64,000 nt of DNA from Rhodanobacter denitrificans (GTDB lineage Bacteria; Pseudomonadota; Gammaproteobacteria; Xanthomonadales; Rhodanobacteraceae): the NCBI RefSeq assembly GCF_000230695.2, contig NC_020541.1, positions 1,240,001 through 1,304,000 of the forward strand, written 5' to 3'. Under the pieces are notes generated by a model. The model did not search any database and had not been told where the DNA came from. It worked only from the letters and a program-made list of their open reading frames with translations. A program made the translations under genes and the position numbers. Below, in pieces: positions 57,317 through 64,000 of the stretch (position 1 is its first letter; each line of letters opens with the position of its first letter).

Positions 57317-59359
57317 TTACTCCAGGCGCTGCGGCTGCTGCAGGAAGTTGCCCTGCACGAAATCCACGCCGCAGGCGAACAGCAGCGAGGTACTGGTGGC
57401 GTCCTCGACCCATTCGGCGATGGTCTGACGCTTCAGCTCGTGGGCCTGCAGGCAGATTTCGGAGACCTTCTTCTGGCTTTCCGGGTGCTGCGGCAAGTCG
57501 GCCATGTAGCTGCGGTCGATCTTCAGGTAGTCCGCGTCGATGTGGTTGAGCAACTGGAACGAGTTCAGGCCCGAGCCGAACTGCTCAAGCGCGAAGCGGC
57601 CGCCCAGCTTCTTCCAGCCGTTGACGAATTCCTGGGCCGGGCGCAGCAGGGTCATCACCTTGCTCTCGGTCATCTCCAGCACCAGCTGGCCGCGCTTCAG
57701 CCCCGCCAGCTTGAGCCGATCGCCCAGCCACGCCAGCAGGGTGTCGTCCTGCAGCGAGGCAGCAGTGAGCTTGACGAAGAACGTGGTCTGCTGGCCCTGG
57801 CCTTCACGATCCTGCAGCGCCTTGATGGTCTGCTCGAATACCCAACGGTCGATCGCGCCGGTGAGGCCGTGTTTTTCGGCGATCGGCATGAAGAAGCCGG
57901 GCAACACCTCGCCCTGCGGGCCGTTCATGCGCAACAGGATTTCCGAATAGTCGCCCTCGGCGTCCTGCAGGCTGATGGTCTGCTGGTGGTAGAGCAGCAG
58001 GCCTTCGCCGGTGAGTGCGTTGCGCAGCAGTTCCAGCCAGTAGCGCTCGCGTTCCTCGTCGGCCTTCTCGCGCGCGGCCGGGTCGTGCAGTTCCACCTGG
58101 CTGCCGCCGAGGCTCTGCGCGGTGCGCAGGGCCTGGCTGGCCTGGTTGAGCAACAGTTCGGTGTTCGCGTTCTTCTCGCCCAGCAGGCTGCCGCCGATGC
58201 TGGCGGTGACCGTGATCGAGCGCGAGCCGGCGTCGAAGATCTCGTTGCTGACGCTGTGCTGCAACTTGGCGATCCACTCCCTGATCGCCTCGTCCGGGCG
58301 CGAGTCGAGCACCACGCCCAGGGTGTGTTCGGCGAGCATGCCGGCGACGTCGTCGGCGCCGAGCAGCATGCGGATGCGGTCGGCGAAGCCGGCCAGCAGT
58401 TCGTCGGCCTTGCCCAGGCCGATGCCGCCCACCAGCGAGGCCCAGTTGTCCGGCTCGATCAGCAGCAGCGACTGGCCCTTCTTGCCCTTGGCCGCCGCGG
58501 TGACGGCGTCGTCGATGGATTCCAGCATGCGGGCGCGATTGAACAGGCCGGTGACCGGGTCGCGCTGCAGTTGCTCCAGCACGGCCTGGTCGACGAGTTG
58601 CCGGCGGAACACGATCTGCAGGCAGGGTTCGCCCTCGAACGTGGCCGGCGCGAATTCCACCGTGGCGTCGAACTGGCTGCCGTCGGCGCGGCGCGCGTGC
58701 AGGGTGAGCTGGGACGGCGTCTTCTCCTGCCGTGCGTGGCCGCGCAGCAGGGCCTTGAACTCGTCGGCATGGGTCGAGTCGATCATGTCCAGCACCGGCA
58801 GCCCGAGCAGGTCGTCGAAGCTGTCGTAGCCGAAGGTTTCCAGGTAGGCCTGGTTGGCGCGCACGTGCATGCCCTCGTGCACGTAGGCGATCGCGTCGGT
58901 GGACGAGTCGAGCAGCGCGTCGCAGCGCCGCTCCGATTCGCGCAGGGCGGTCTCCAGGCGGCGCACCTGGCGGCGCGTCTGCAGCGAGTCGAACTCGCGC
59001 TGCAGTACCGCGATCAGCTGCTTCGGCTGGCTGCGCGAGGCGACGCCGCGGGCGCCATGCACGAACAGCTCCGCCACAACCTGGTTGTCGATCGAGTTGA
59101 CCAGGCCCAGCAGCGAGTAGTCGCGGCCGTAGGCATCGAGCACCTTGACGGCGTCCTCCAGGCTGATGCTGGTGATCGCCGGGTCGAACATCACCACGTC
59201 CGGTTCCAGCTCGTTCACCGCAGCCTGCATCTGTTCCACATTGGTGGCACGGGCCGGCCGCACGGCAATGCCGGTATTGCGCAACAGGCTGATGATCTGC
59301 TCGGCCTCTTCCAGCGAGCTTTCGACGAAGAGGATCTTGATGACGTAATCTTTTTTCAT
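57317..59359 (-). CDS. fimX: FimX-type c-di-GMP receptor (REC-PAS-degenerate GGDEF-EAL)
   Basis: FimX controls type IV pilus assembly and twitching through c-di-GMP binding. The 680-residue protein has a receiver-like domain (about residues 5-125) without the phospho-acceptor set, a PAS domain (155-265), a degenerate GGDEF domain (275-410; G-G-D-E-F replaced by H-T-L-G-V) and a degenerate EAL domain (440-680). EAL reads E-I-L in S-E-I-L-L-R-M, and the D-D-F-G motif reads E-Q-F-G, so catalysis is unlikely while ligand binding may persist. This matches Xanthomonas/Pseudomonas FimX. The ATG at 59359 starts the family-like K-K-D-Y. Confidence 0.88.
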   Translation of the reverse strand: MKKDYVIKILFVESSLEEAEQIISLLRNTGIAVRPARATNVEQMQAAVNELEPDVVMFDPAITSISLEDAVKVLDAYGRDYSLLGLVNSIDNQVVAELFVHGARGVASRSQPKQLIAVLQREFDSLQTRRQVRRLETALRESERRCDALLDSSTDAIAYVHEGMHVRANQAYLETFGYDSFDDLLGLPVLDMIDSTHADEFKALLRGHARQEKTPSQLTLHARRADGSQFDATVEFAPATFEGEPCLQIVFRRQLVDQAVLEQLQRDPVTGLFNRARMLESIDDAVTAAAKGKKGQSLLLIEPDNWASLVGGIGLGKADELLAGFADRIRMLLGADDVAGMLAEHTLGVVLDSRPDEAIREWIAKLQHSVSNEIFDAGSRSITVTASIGGSLLGEKNANTELLLNQASQALRTAQSLGGSQVELHDPAAREKADEERERYWLELLRNALTGEGLLLYHQQTISLQDAEGDYSEILLRMNGPQGEVLPGFFMPIAEKHGLTGAIDRWVFEQTIKALQDREGQGQQTTFFVKLTAASLQDDTLLAWLGDRLKLAGLKRGQLVLEMTESKVMTLLRPAQEFVNGWKKLGGRFALEQFGSGLNSFQLLNHIDADYLKIDRSYMADLPQHPESQKKVSEICLQAHELKRQTIAEWVEDATSTSLLFACGVDFVQGNFLQQPQRLE

Positions 59360-59493
59360 GGGGCGTGATGCTGTCCGTTGATCATCGCAGGCGGTACCGG
59401 GCGGTCTGCGCATTCAGCCGCGATGACTGTTTGTAACGGATTCCGCCGGCAGCCGCCAGCGGGAAAACCGTGCAACAGGCACCGCTGCCCGGT

Positions 59494-60510
59494 TTACAGG
59501 GGACGCTTGGAGGCGTCGCCGCCCACCTCGCGTACCAGCCGGGGCACCAGGTAGCCCGGCAGGCGTGCACGCAGGGCCTCCATCAGCGCCAGTGCGCGGC
59601 TGTCGTCGACCTCGAAGTGCGCCGTGCCCTGCACGCGGTCGAGCTGGTGCAGGTAGTACGGCAGCACGCCGGCGGCGAACAGCCGCTCGGACAGGTCGGC
59701 CAGGGTATCGGCACCGTCGTTCACCCCCTTGAGCAGCACCGACTGGTTCAGCAGCGTGGCGCCGGCTTCGCGCAGCCTGGCACAGGCGGCGTCCACGCTG
59801 GCGTCGAGCTCGTTCGCGTGGTTGGCGTGCAGCACCACCACTTTTTGCAGGGGCAGCGACGCCAGCCAGTGGATGAAGGCGTCGTCGATGCGCTCGGGCA
59901 GCACCACGGGCAGGCGGCTGTGGATGCGCAGGCGGGTCACGTGGGGGATGCCTGCCAGTTCCTGCGTCAGCTCCTCCAGCTTGCCGGTGGCCAGCGACAG
60001 GGGGTCGCCGCCGGAGAGGATCAGCTCGTTGATCGACGGCGCGCGGCGCAAGTGCTCCAGTGCCTCCCGCCAGTGGTTGCTGGCGGCCATTTCCTCACCG
60101 TAGGGAAAGTGGCGACGGAAGCAGTAGCGGCAATTCACCGCACAGCTGCCGCTGGCGATCAGCAGGGCGCGGCCCGCGTACTTGTGCAGCACGCCGCGTG
60201 CCTCGCGCGCCGCCATGTCGCCGACTGCGTCGACGACGAAGCCGGGCACCTCGCCCAGCTCGGCCAGTTGCGGCAGCACCTGCAGCAGCAGCGGGTCGCG
60301 CGGGTCGCCATGGCGCATGCGGGCGACGAAGCCGCGCGGCACGCGCAGCTGGAAACCGGCGTCTGCCGGCGGCAGCTGGTCGACGAGTTGCTGCAGTCCG
60401 AGCAGGTCCAGCAGTTCGCCAGCGTCGGTGACGGCTTCGCGCCACAGCTGGCGCCAGTCGGCGGCCGGGGCGTCCGGCGTAATGCGTGCGGCAGGGCTTG
60501 CGGTTATCAT
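59494..60510 (-). CDS. epmB: EF-P beta-lysylation protein EpmB
   Basis: EpmB (YjeK) is a radical-SAM lysine 2,3-aminomutase that makes (R)-beta-lysine for attachment to elongation factor P. The 338-residue protein has the cluster motif C-A-V-N-C-R-Y-C-F-R-R-H (C-x-x-x-C-x-x-C), L-S-G-G-D-P-L and a PLP-lysine region near L-L-K-G-V-N-D. The gene is divergent from efp. The ATG at 60510 is chosen; the 30 open codons above overlap the efp promoter. The ligase EpmA is not in the window. Confidence 0.92.
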   Translation of the reverse strand: MITASPAARITPDAPAADWRQLWREAVTDAGELLDLLGLQQLVDQLPPADAGFQLRVPRGFVARMRHGDPRDPLLLQVLPQLAELGEVPGFVVDAVGDMAAREARGVLHKYAGRALLIASGSCAVNCRYCFRRHFPYGEEMAASNHWREALEHLRRAPSINELILSGGDPLSLATGKLEELTQELAGIPHVTRLRIHSRLPVVLPERIDDAFIHWLASLPLQKVVVLHANHANELDASVDAACARLREAGATLLNQSVLLKGVNDGADTLADLSERLFAAGVLPYYLHQLDRVQGTAHFEVDDSRALALMEALRARLPGYLVPRLVREVGGDASKRPL

Positions 60511-60573
60511 GTGTGGCCTTGTCTGGGCCGGCCGGCCCGTCAAACCATCTATTTTAGCTGCCGGCAGCGGCGC

Positions 60574-60594
60574 AAGGGCCCGTTTCGGGCCCTT
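60574..60594 (+). promoter_or_regulatory. Hairpin in the efp leader
   Basis: A perfect 9-bp stem AAGGGCCCG / CGGGCCCTT with a TTT loop, 34 bases before the efp ATG. No T-tract. It could stabilise the mRNA or end antisense transcription; function unknown. Confidence 0.4.
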
Positions 60595-60627
60595 GAACAT
60601 TGAAATTCACATATCGGAGCTCACTGC

Positions 60628-61194
60628 ATGGCCACTTACGGTCTCAACGACGTCAAGAACGGGGTGAAGATCATCGTCGACGGCGATCCCTACGTCATCG
60701 TCGAGGCGGAGTTCATCAAGCCGGGCAAGGGGCAGGCGTTCACCCGCATCCGCATCCGCAACCTGCTCAACGGCCGCACCACCGAGAAGACGCTGAAGTC
60801 GAGCGAGTCGTTCGAAGGCGCTGACGTGGTCGATACCGACATGCAGTACCTCTACAGCGACGGCGAGTTCTGGCACTTCATGCAGCAGGAGACGTTCGAG
60901 CAGCATCAGGCCGACAAGGCGGCCGCCGGCGACGCCGCGAAGTGGCTGAAGGGCGAGGAGGAGTGCGTGGTGACGCTGTGGAACGGCCGGCCGATCGCGG
61001 TGCAGCCGCCGAACTTCGTCGAGCTGAAGATCGTCGAGACCGATCCGGGCGTGCGCGGCGATACCTCCGGCGGCGGCGGCAAGCCGGCCAAGCTGGAGAC
61101 CGGCGCGGTGGTTCGCGTGCCGCTGTTCGTAGGCCAGGACGAGGTGATCAAGGTCGACACCCGCACCGGCGAATACGTCAGCCGCGTCAAGTGA
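60628..61194 (+). CDS. efp: Elongation factor P
   Basis: EF-P rescues ribosomes stalled at proline runs. The 188-residue protein has the three-domain build. The modified residue is Lys34 in the loop P-G-K-G-Q-A-F, which fits beta-lysylation by EpmB encoded next door. The tail ends [13 protein letters not shown] precedes the ATG. Confidence 0.96.
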   Translation: MATYGLNDVKNGVKIIVDGDPYVIVEAEFIKPGKGQAFTRIRIRNLLNGRTTEKTLKSSESFEGADVVDTDMQYLYSDGEFWHFMQQETFEQHQADKAAAGDAAKWLKGEEECVVTLWNGRPIAVQPPNFVELKIVETDPGVRGDTSGGGGKPAKLETGAVVRVPLFVGQDEVIKVDTRTGEYVSRVK

Positions 61195-61203
61195 CGAACC
61201 GGC

Positions 61204-61223
61204 GCGCGGGCATTCGCCCGCGC
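61204..61223 (+). terminator. Hairpin after efp
   Basis: GCGCGGGC-ATTC-GCCCGCGC, nine bases beyond the efp stop. No U-tract, so weak as an intrinsic terminator. Confidence 0.45.
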
Positions 61224-61234
61224 TGTTGCCGGTG

Positions 61235-61264
61235 CGTCATCCCGGCGCAAGCCGGGATCCAGTG
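61235..61264. repeat. REP element (CGTCATCCCGGCGCAAGCCG type), copy A
   Basis: The stem ATCCCGGC-GCAA-GCCGGGAT is flanked by CGTC and CCAGTG. The consensus is common in Xanthomonadales and Burkholderiales intergenic regions. Confidence 0.75.
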
Positions 61265-61315
61265 AAACACTCGTGCGCAGCGCGCCTCACTCTTTGCACA
61301 AGCAGCCGCAGCAAC

Positions 61316-61345
61316 ATGGGATCCGGACCTGGTCCGGGATGACGG
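61316..61345. repeat. REP element, inverted copy B
   Basis: GGATCCGGACCTGGTCCGGG followed by ATGACG is the inverted counterpart of copy A about 50 bases away. The pair is arranged head to head as in BIME-type clusters. Confidence 0.75.
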
Positions 61346-61412
61346 ACATGGGGCGGGCGCTGCACGGTGCACCGCCCTTTCTCGTATCCACCCCTTGCAC
61401 AGTGAGTGAACG

Positions 61413-62741
61413 ATGAACCAGCCCCCCCAGCCCGTCGACCTCCTCATTGAAGCCCGCTGGGTGGTGCCGGTCGAGCCGCATGCCGTGGTGCTGGAGAACC
61501 ATGCGGTGGTGGTGCAGGACGGGCGCATCGCGGCACTGCTGCCGATCGCCGAGGCGCATGCCACCTACGCGCCGCGCGAGCGCGTTTCGCTTGCCGAGCA
61601 CGCGCTGATCCCCGGCCTGGTCAACAGCCACACGCACAACCCGATGACCCTGCTGCGCGGCCTGGCCGACGACCTGCCGCTGATGGTATGGCTGCAGCAG
61701 CACATCTGGCCGGCCGAGGCGAAGGTGATGGGGCCGGAGTTCGTGCGCGATGGCGTCGAGCTGGCGGTGGCCGAAATGCTGCGCGGCGGCACCACCTGCG
61801 CCAACGAGAACTACTTCTTTCCCGACGTGATCGGCGCCACCTACCGCAAGCTGGGTTTCCGCGCGGTGGTCGGCCTGCCGGTGATCGAGTTTCCCACCGC
61901 ATGGGCGAAGAGCCAGGACGAATACTTCGAGCGCGCCGGCGAAGTGCACGACAGCTTCCGCGGCGACGGCCTGATCAGCACCGCGTTCGTGCCGCACGCG
62001 CCGTACACGGTGTCGGACGAGAGCTTCGAGCGCATCCGCGTGCTGTCCGACCAGCTCGACATCCCGGTGCATCTGCATACGCACGAGACCGCGCACGAGG
62101 TCGAGGACGAGAAGGCCAAGAGTGGCCTGCGTCCGTTCCAGCGCCTGCAGAAACTGGGCCTGGTCAACGACCGCCTGATCGCGGTGCACATGACCCAGCT
62201 GACCGACGGCGAGATCGCCGCCTGCGCTGCCGCCGGCGTGTCGGTGGTGCACTGCCCGGAGTCCAACCTCAAGCTCGCTTCCGGCTTCTGTCCGGCCGAA
62301 AAGCTGCGCGCGGCCGGCGTCAACGTGGCGCTCGGCACCGACGGCTGCGCCTCCAACAACGACCTGGACATGTTCGGCGAGATGCGCACTGCCGCGCTGC
62401 TGGCCAAGGCGGTGGCCGGCGACGCTGCCGCGTTCGATGCGGCGTTCGCGCTGCGCGCGGCCACGCTCAACGGCGCCAGGGCGGTCGGACTGGAGGCGAA
62501 GATCGGCTCGATCGAAGTCGGCAAGCAGGCCGACTTCGCCGCCGTGCGATTGAGCGACCTGGAAACCCAGCCGCTGTTCCACGTCGTCTCGCAGCTGGTC
62601 TACGCCACCGGCCGCCACCAGGTCAGCGACGTGTGGATCGCCGGCAAGCGCAAGCTGGCCGCGCGCGAACTGACCGGCATGGACACCGCCGCGATCCTGG
62701 AGCGCACGCGCGCCTGGCGCGAACGCATTGCCTCGGCCTGA
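61413..62741 (+). CDS. mtaD: TRZ/ATZ family hydrolase (MTA/SAH deaminase type)
   Basis: An amidohydrolase of the 5-methylthioadenosine/S-adenosylhomocysteine deaminase group. The 442-residue protein has the metal motif G-L-V-N-S-H-T-H-N, the H-L-H-T-H-E-T region and G-T-D-G near the end of the barrel. In Pseudomonas the same gene stands before ubiG and the mupP-type phosphatase, as here. The true substrate (MTA or SAH) is inferred from that synteny. Confidence 0.88.
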   Translation: MNQPPQPVDLLIEARWVVPVEPHAVVLENHAVVVQDGRIAALLPIAEAHATYAPRERVSLAEHALIPGLVNSHTHNPMTLLRGLADDLPLMVWLQQHIWPAEAKVMGPEFVRDGVELAVAEMLRGGTTCANENYFFPDVIGATYRKLGFRAVVGLPVIEFPTAWAKSQDEYFERAGEVHDSFRGDGLISTAFVPHAPYTVSDESFERIRVLSDQLDIPVHLHTHETAHEVEDEKAKSGLRPFQRLQKLGLVNDRLIAVHMTQLTDGEIAACAAAGVSVVHCPESNLKLASGFCPAEKLRAAGVNVALGTDGCASNNDLDMFGEMRTAALLAKAVAGDAAAFDAAFALRAATLNGARAVGLEAKIGSIEVGKQADFAAVRLSDLETQPLFHVVSQLVYATGRHQVSDVWIAGKRKLAARELTGMDTAAILERTRAWRERIASA

Positions 62742-62755
62742 ACCGGAGTCTTTCG

Positions 62756-63010
62756 ATGAACCGTTACCTGGTCCTGCTGATCCGCCGGCCGCACCTCGAC
62801 CCGGCGGTGGTGCCGCTGCACCTGGCGTTCCTGCAGGGCTTGCATGCAGAAGGCCGGGTGGAACTGTCCGGCGGCTTCAGCGACAAGTCCGGCGGCGCCT
62901 ACCTGCTGCACGCGGCCGACCTCGCCGAGGCGACCGCGATCGTGCACGACGATCCCGCCCACGTCAGCGGCGGCTGGGACATCACGGTGTACGAGTGGCA
63001 GGTGGTTTGA
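62756..63010 (+). CDS. YciI-family protein
   Basis: An 84-residue member of the YciI/YCII group with a ferredoxin-like fold. Features are the N-terminal R-Y-L-V-L-L-I-R-R, H-L-x-F-L-Q-x-L, and D-D-P at about residue 66. Its role is unknown; some relatives are fused to enzymes of stress responses. CGGAG precedes the ATG. It separates mtaD from ubiG with 14 bases on one side and 80 on the other, the latter holding a dispersed repeat. Confidence 0.85.
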   Translation: MNRYLVLLIRRPHLDPAVVPLHLAFLQGLHAEGRVELSGGFSDKSGGAYLLHAADLAEATAIVHDDPAHVSGGWDITVYEWQVV

Positions 63011-63013
63011 TCT

Positions 63014-63070
63014 TTGCGCTCCTCCATGGGTGCGAAAATCAGGAAGCGGCCATCCATGGCCGCACTTTCC
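63014..63070. repeat. Dispersed repeat with GCGGCCATCCATGGCCGC palindrome, copy 3
   Basis: TTGCGCTCCTCCATGGGTGC, then GAAAATCAGGAAGCGGCCAT and CCATGGCCGCACTTTCC. Same build as copy 1 at 48051-48106 but with a perfect central palindrome. Confidence 0.8.
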
Positions 63071-63090
63071 AATAAACTCACAGGTTCACC

Positions 63091-63807
63091 GTGGACTCGA
63101 ACATGACCGCCGCCAACGTCAACCCCGACGAGATCGCCCGCTTCGACAGCCTGGCGGCACGCTGGTGGGATCCCGACGGCGAGTCGCGCCCACTGCACGA
63201 CCTCAACCCGGTGCGCGCCGCCTATGTCGCTGCCCGCGTCGACCTGCGCAGGGCGAACGTGGCCGACGTCGGTTGCGGCGGCGGCCTGCTCAGCGAGGCG
63301 CTGGCGCGCGCTGGCGCGAAGGTCACCGGCATCGACCTGGGCGAGAAGGTGATCGATGTCGCGAAGCTGCACCTGCATGAGTCCGGGCTCGATGTCGACT
63401 ACCGCGTGCAGTCCTCGGCCGAGTTGGCCGCGGCCGAGCCGGCAGGTTTCGACGCGGTGTGTTGCATGGAGCTGATCGAGCATGTGCCCGACCCGGCGGC
63501 GCTGGTGAACGACCTGGCCGCGCTGCTGAAGCCGGGCGGGCGGCTGTTCATGTCCACCCTCAACCGCACGCCGGCCGCGTTCGGCGCGGCGATCGTGGGT
63601 GCGGAATACGTGATGCGCCTGCTGCCGCGCGGCACCCATCACTACGCGCAGTTCCTCAAGCCGTCCGAGCTGGGCCGCCTGCTGCGCCACGCCGGGCTGG
63701 AGCTGGAGGACGTCTCCGGGCTGGCCTACAACCCGCTCAACCGCAAGGCCCGGTTGAGTTCGACCACCGCGGTCAACTACGTGCTCAGCGCACGCAAACC
63801 GGCATGA
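63091..63807 (+). CDS. ubiG: Ubiquinone biosynthesis O-methyltransferase UbiG
   Basis: UbiG performs both O-methylations in ubiquinone synthesis. The 238-residue protein starts with E-I-A-R-F-D-S-L-A-A-R-W-W-D and has the SAM motif V-A-D-V-G-C-G-G-G-L-L-S-E and the later M-E-L-I-E-H-V-P-D-P. The GTG at 63091 follows AGGT; an in-frame ATG at 63103 is the alternative. Its stop overlaps the next start by four bases. Confidence 0.93.
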   Translation: MDSNMTAANVNPDEIARFDSLAARWWDPDGESRPLHDLNPVRAAYVAARVDLRRANVADVGCGGGLLSEALARAGAKVTGIDLGEKVIDVAKLHLHESGLDVDYRVQSSAELAAAEPAGFDAVCCMELIEHVPDPAALVNDLAALLKPGGRLFMSTLNRTPAAFGAAIVGAEYVMRLLPRGTHHYAQFLKPSELGRLLRHAGLELEDVSGLAYNPLNRKARLSSTTAVNYVLSARKPA

Positions 63808-64000
63808 AGCCCTTGCCCGGAAACATCCAGGGCGTGCTGTTCGACCTCGACGGCACCTTGCTCGACAGCGCGCCCGACCTGTACGCCGCCTTGCAGGTGC
63901 AGTGCGCGGAAGAGGGCGTGCCGCCACCGCCGTATGCGCCGGTGCGCGAGGTGGTTTCGCGCGGTGCGCGTGCGGTGCTGCGCTGCGCGTTCGCCGATCG
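63804..64000 (+). CDS. HAD-family phosphatase (MupP/Gph type), 3' end outside window
   Basis: The first 65 residues of a haloacid-dehalogenase phosphatase. The N-terminal motif V-L-F-D-L-D-G-T-L-L-D-S-A-P-D-L is complete, and the cap begins after it. Position after mtaD and ubiG matches the MurNAc-6-phosphate phosphatase MupP of Pseudomonas; phosphoglycolate phosphatase (Gph) is the close alternative. The ATG overlaps the ubiG stop (ATGA). Cut off by the window end. Confidence 0.8.
   Translation, partial: MKPLPGNIQGVLFDLDGTLLDSAPDLYAALQVQCAEEGVPPPPYAPVREVVSRGARAVLRCAFAD

Overview
The window is a GC-rich, gene-dense stretch of a gammaproteobacterial chromosome. The gene content points to the order Xanthomonadales (Lysobacterales), most likely Rhodanobacteraceae (Rhodanobacter, Dyella or Frateuria type). 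Supporting items are a FimX-type c-di-GMP receptor, a BlaI/M56 pair whose peptidase carries a TonB C-terminal domain, an MXKDX-repeat secreted protein, a pqiA-pqiA-pqiB-pqiC operon, a ypjD/ffh arrangement and several short palindromic intergenic repeats. The assignment is inference from gene content; no rRNA or tRNA gene was seen.

Layout. 1-2.6 kb: the end of a repeat-containing protein, a DUF4442 gene and a complete IS701-family element. 2.7-12.3 kb: cnoX, then the envelope lipid-transport operon pqiAABC, then leuS-lptE-holA-nadD. 12.3-20 kb: a NERD-domain helicase, an MpaB-type oxygenase, and a DAHP synthase gene preceded by an aromatic leader peptide and attenuator, followed by osmC, small acetyltransferase and membrane genes, an MXKDX-repeat protein and a nitronate monooxygenase-like enzyme. 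19.7-24.5 kb: rsfS-rlmH-GNAT-maf, then membrane and metallopeptidase genes. 24.6-35.3 kb: a large secreted orphan, a TPR-sulfotransferase, two DEAD-box helicases (deaD, rhlE) flanking an S-formylglutathione hydrolase, a methyltransferase, an MFS transporter and slyD. 35.4-41.4 kb: an NlpC/P60 lipoprotein, M56/blaI, a secreted EreA/TraB-like protein with a decayed partial paralogue beside it, hutG and a His/Ala-rich secreted peptide. 41.5-47.6 kb: a minus-strand block of malM-like lipoprotein, small membrane protein, divergent SDR, aldehyde dehydrogenase, beta-carbonic anhydrase and RidA, with asnS upstream. 47.7-57.2 kb: housekeeping core of erpA, rpsF-rpsR-rplI, dnaB, radA, ypjD, ffh, rpsP-rimM-trmD-rplS. 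57.3-64 kb: fimX, epmB divergent from efp, then mtaD-yciI-ubiG-mupP/gph, the last cut by the window end.

Functional links. PqiA/B/C form an MCE-type lipid conduit. leuS-lptE-holA-nadD joins translation, LPS export, replication and NAD synthesis in a tight operon. EpmB modifies the EF-P encoded next to it. RimM, TrmD, S16, L19 and Ffh serve the ribosome and SRP.

The most interesting regulatory signal is the aroG leader at 15280-15411. It has a 27-codon peptide with a Phe-Trp-Phe-Tyr-Gly-Tyr run and alternative 1:2, 2:3 and 3:4 pairings ending in a U-tract terminator. Others are Shine-Dalgarno-sequestering hairpins before rhlE and the NlpC/P60 gene, a perfect DnaA box before dnaB, a TACA/TGTA dyad before blaI, and a palindromic repeat that supplies the apparent ribosome binding site of nadD.
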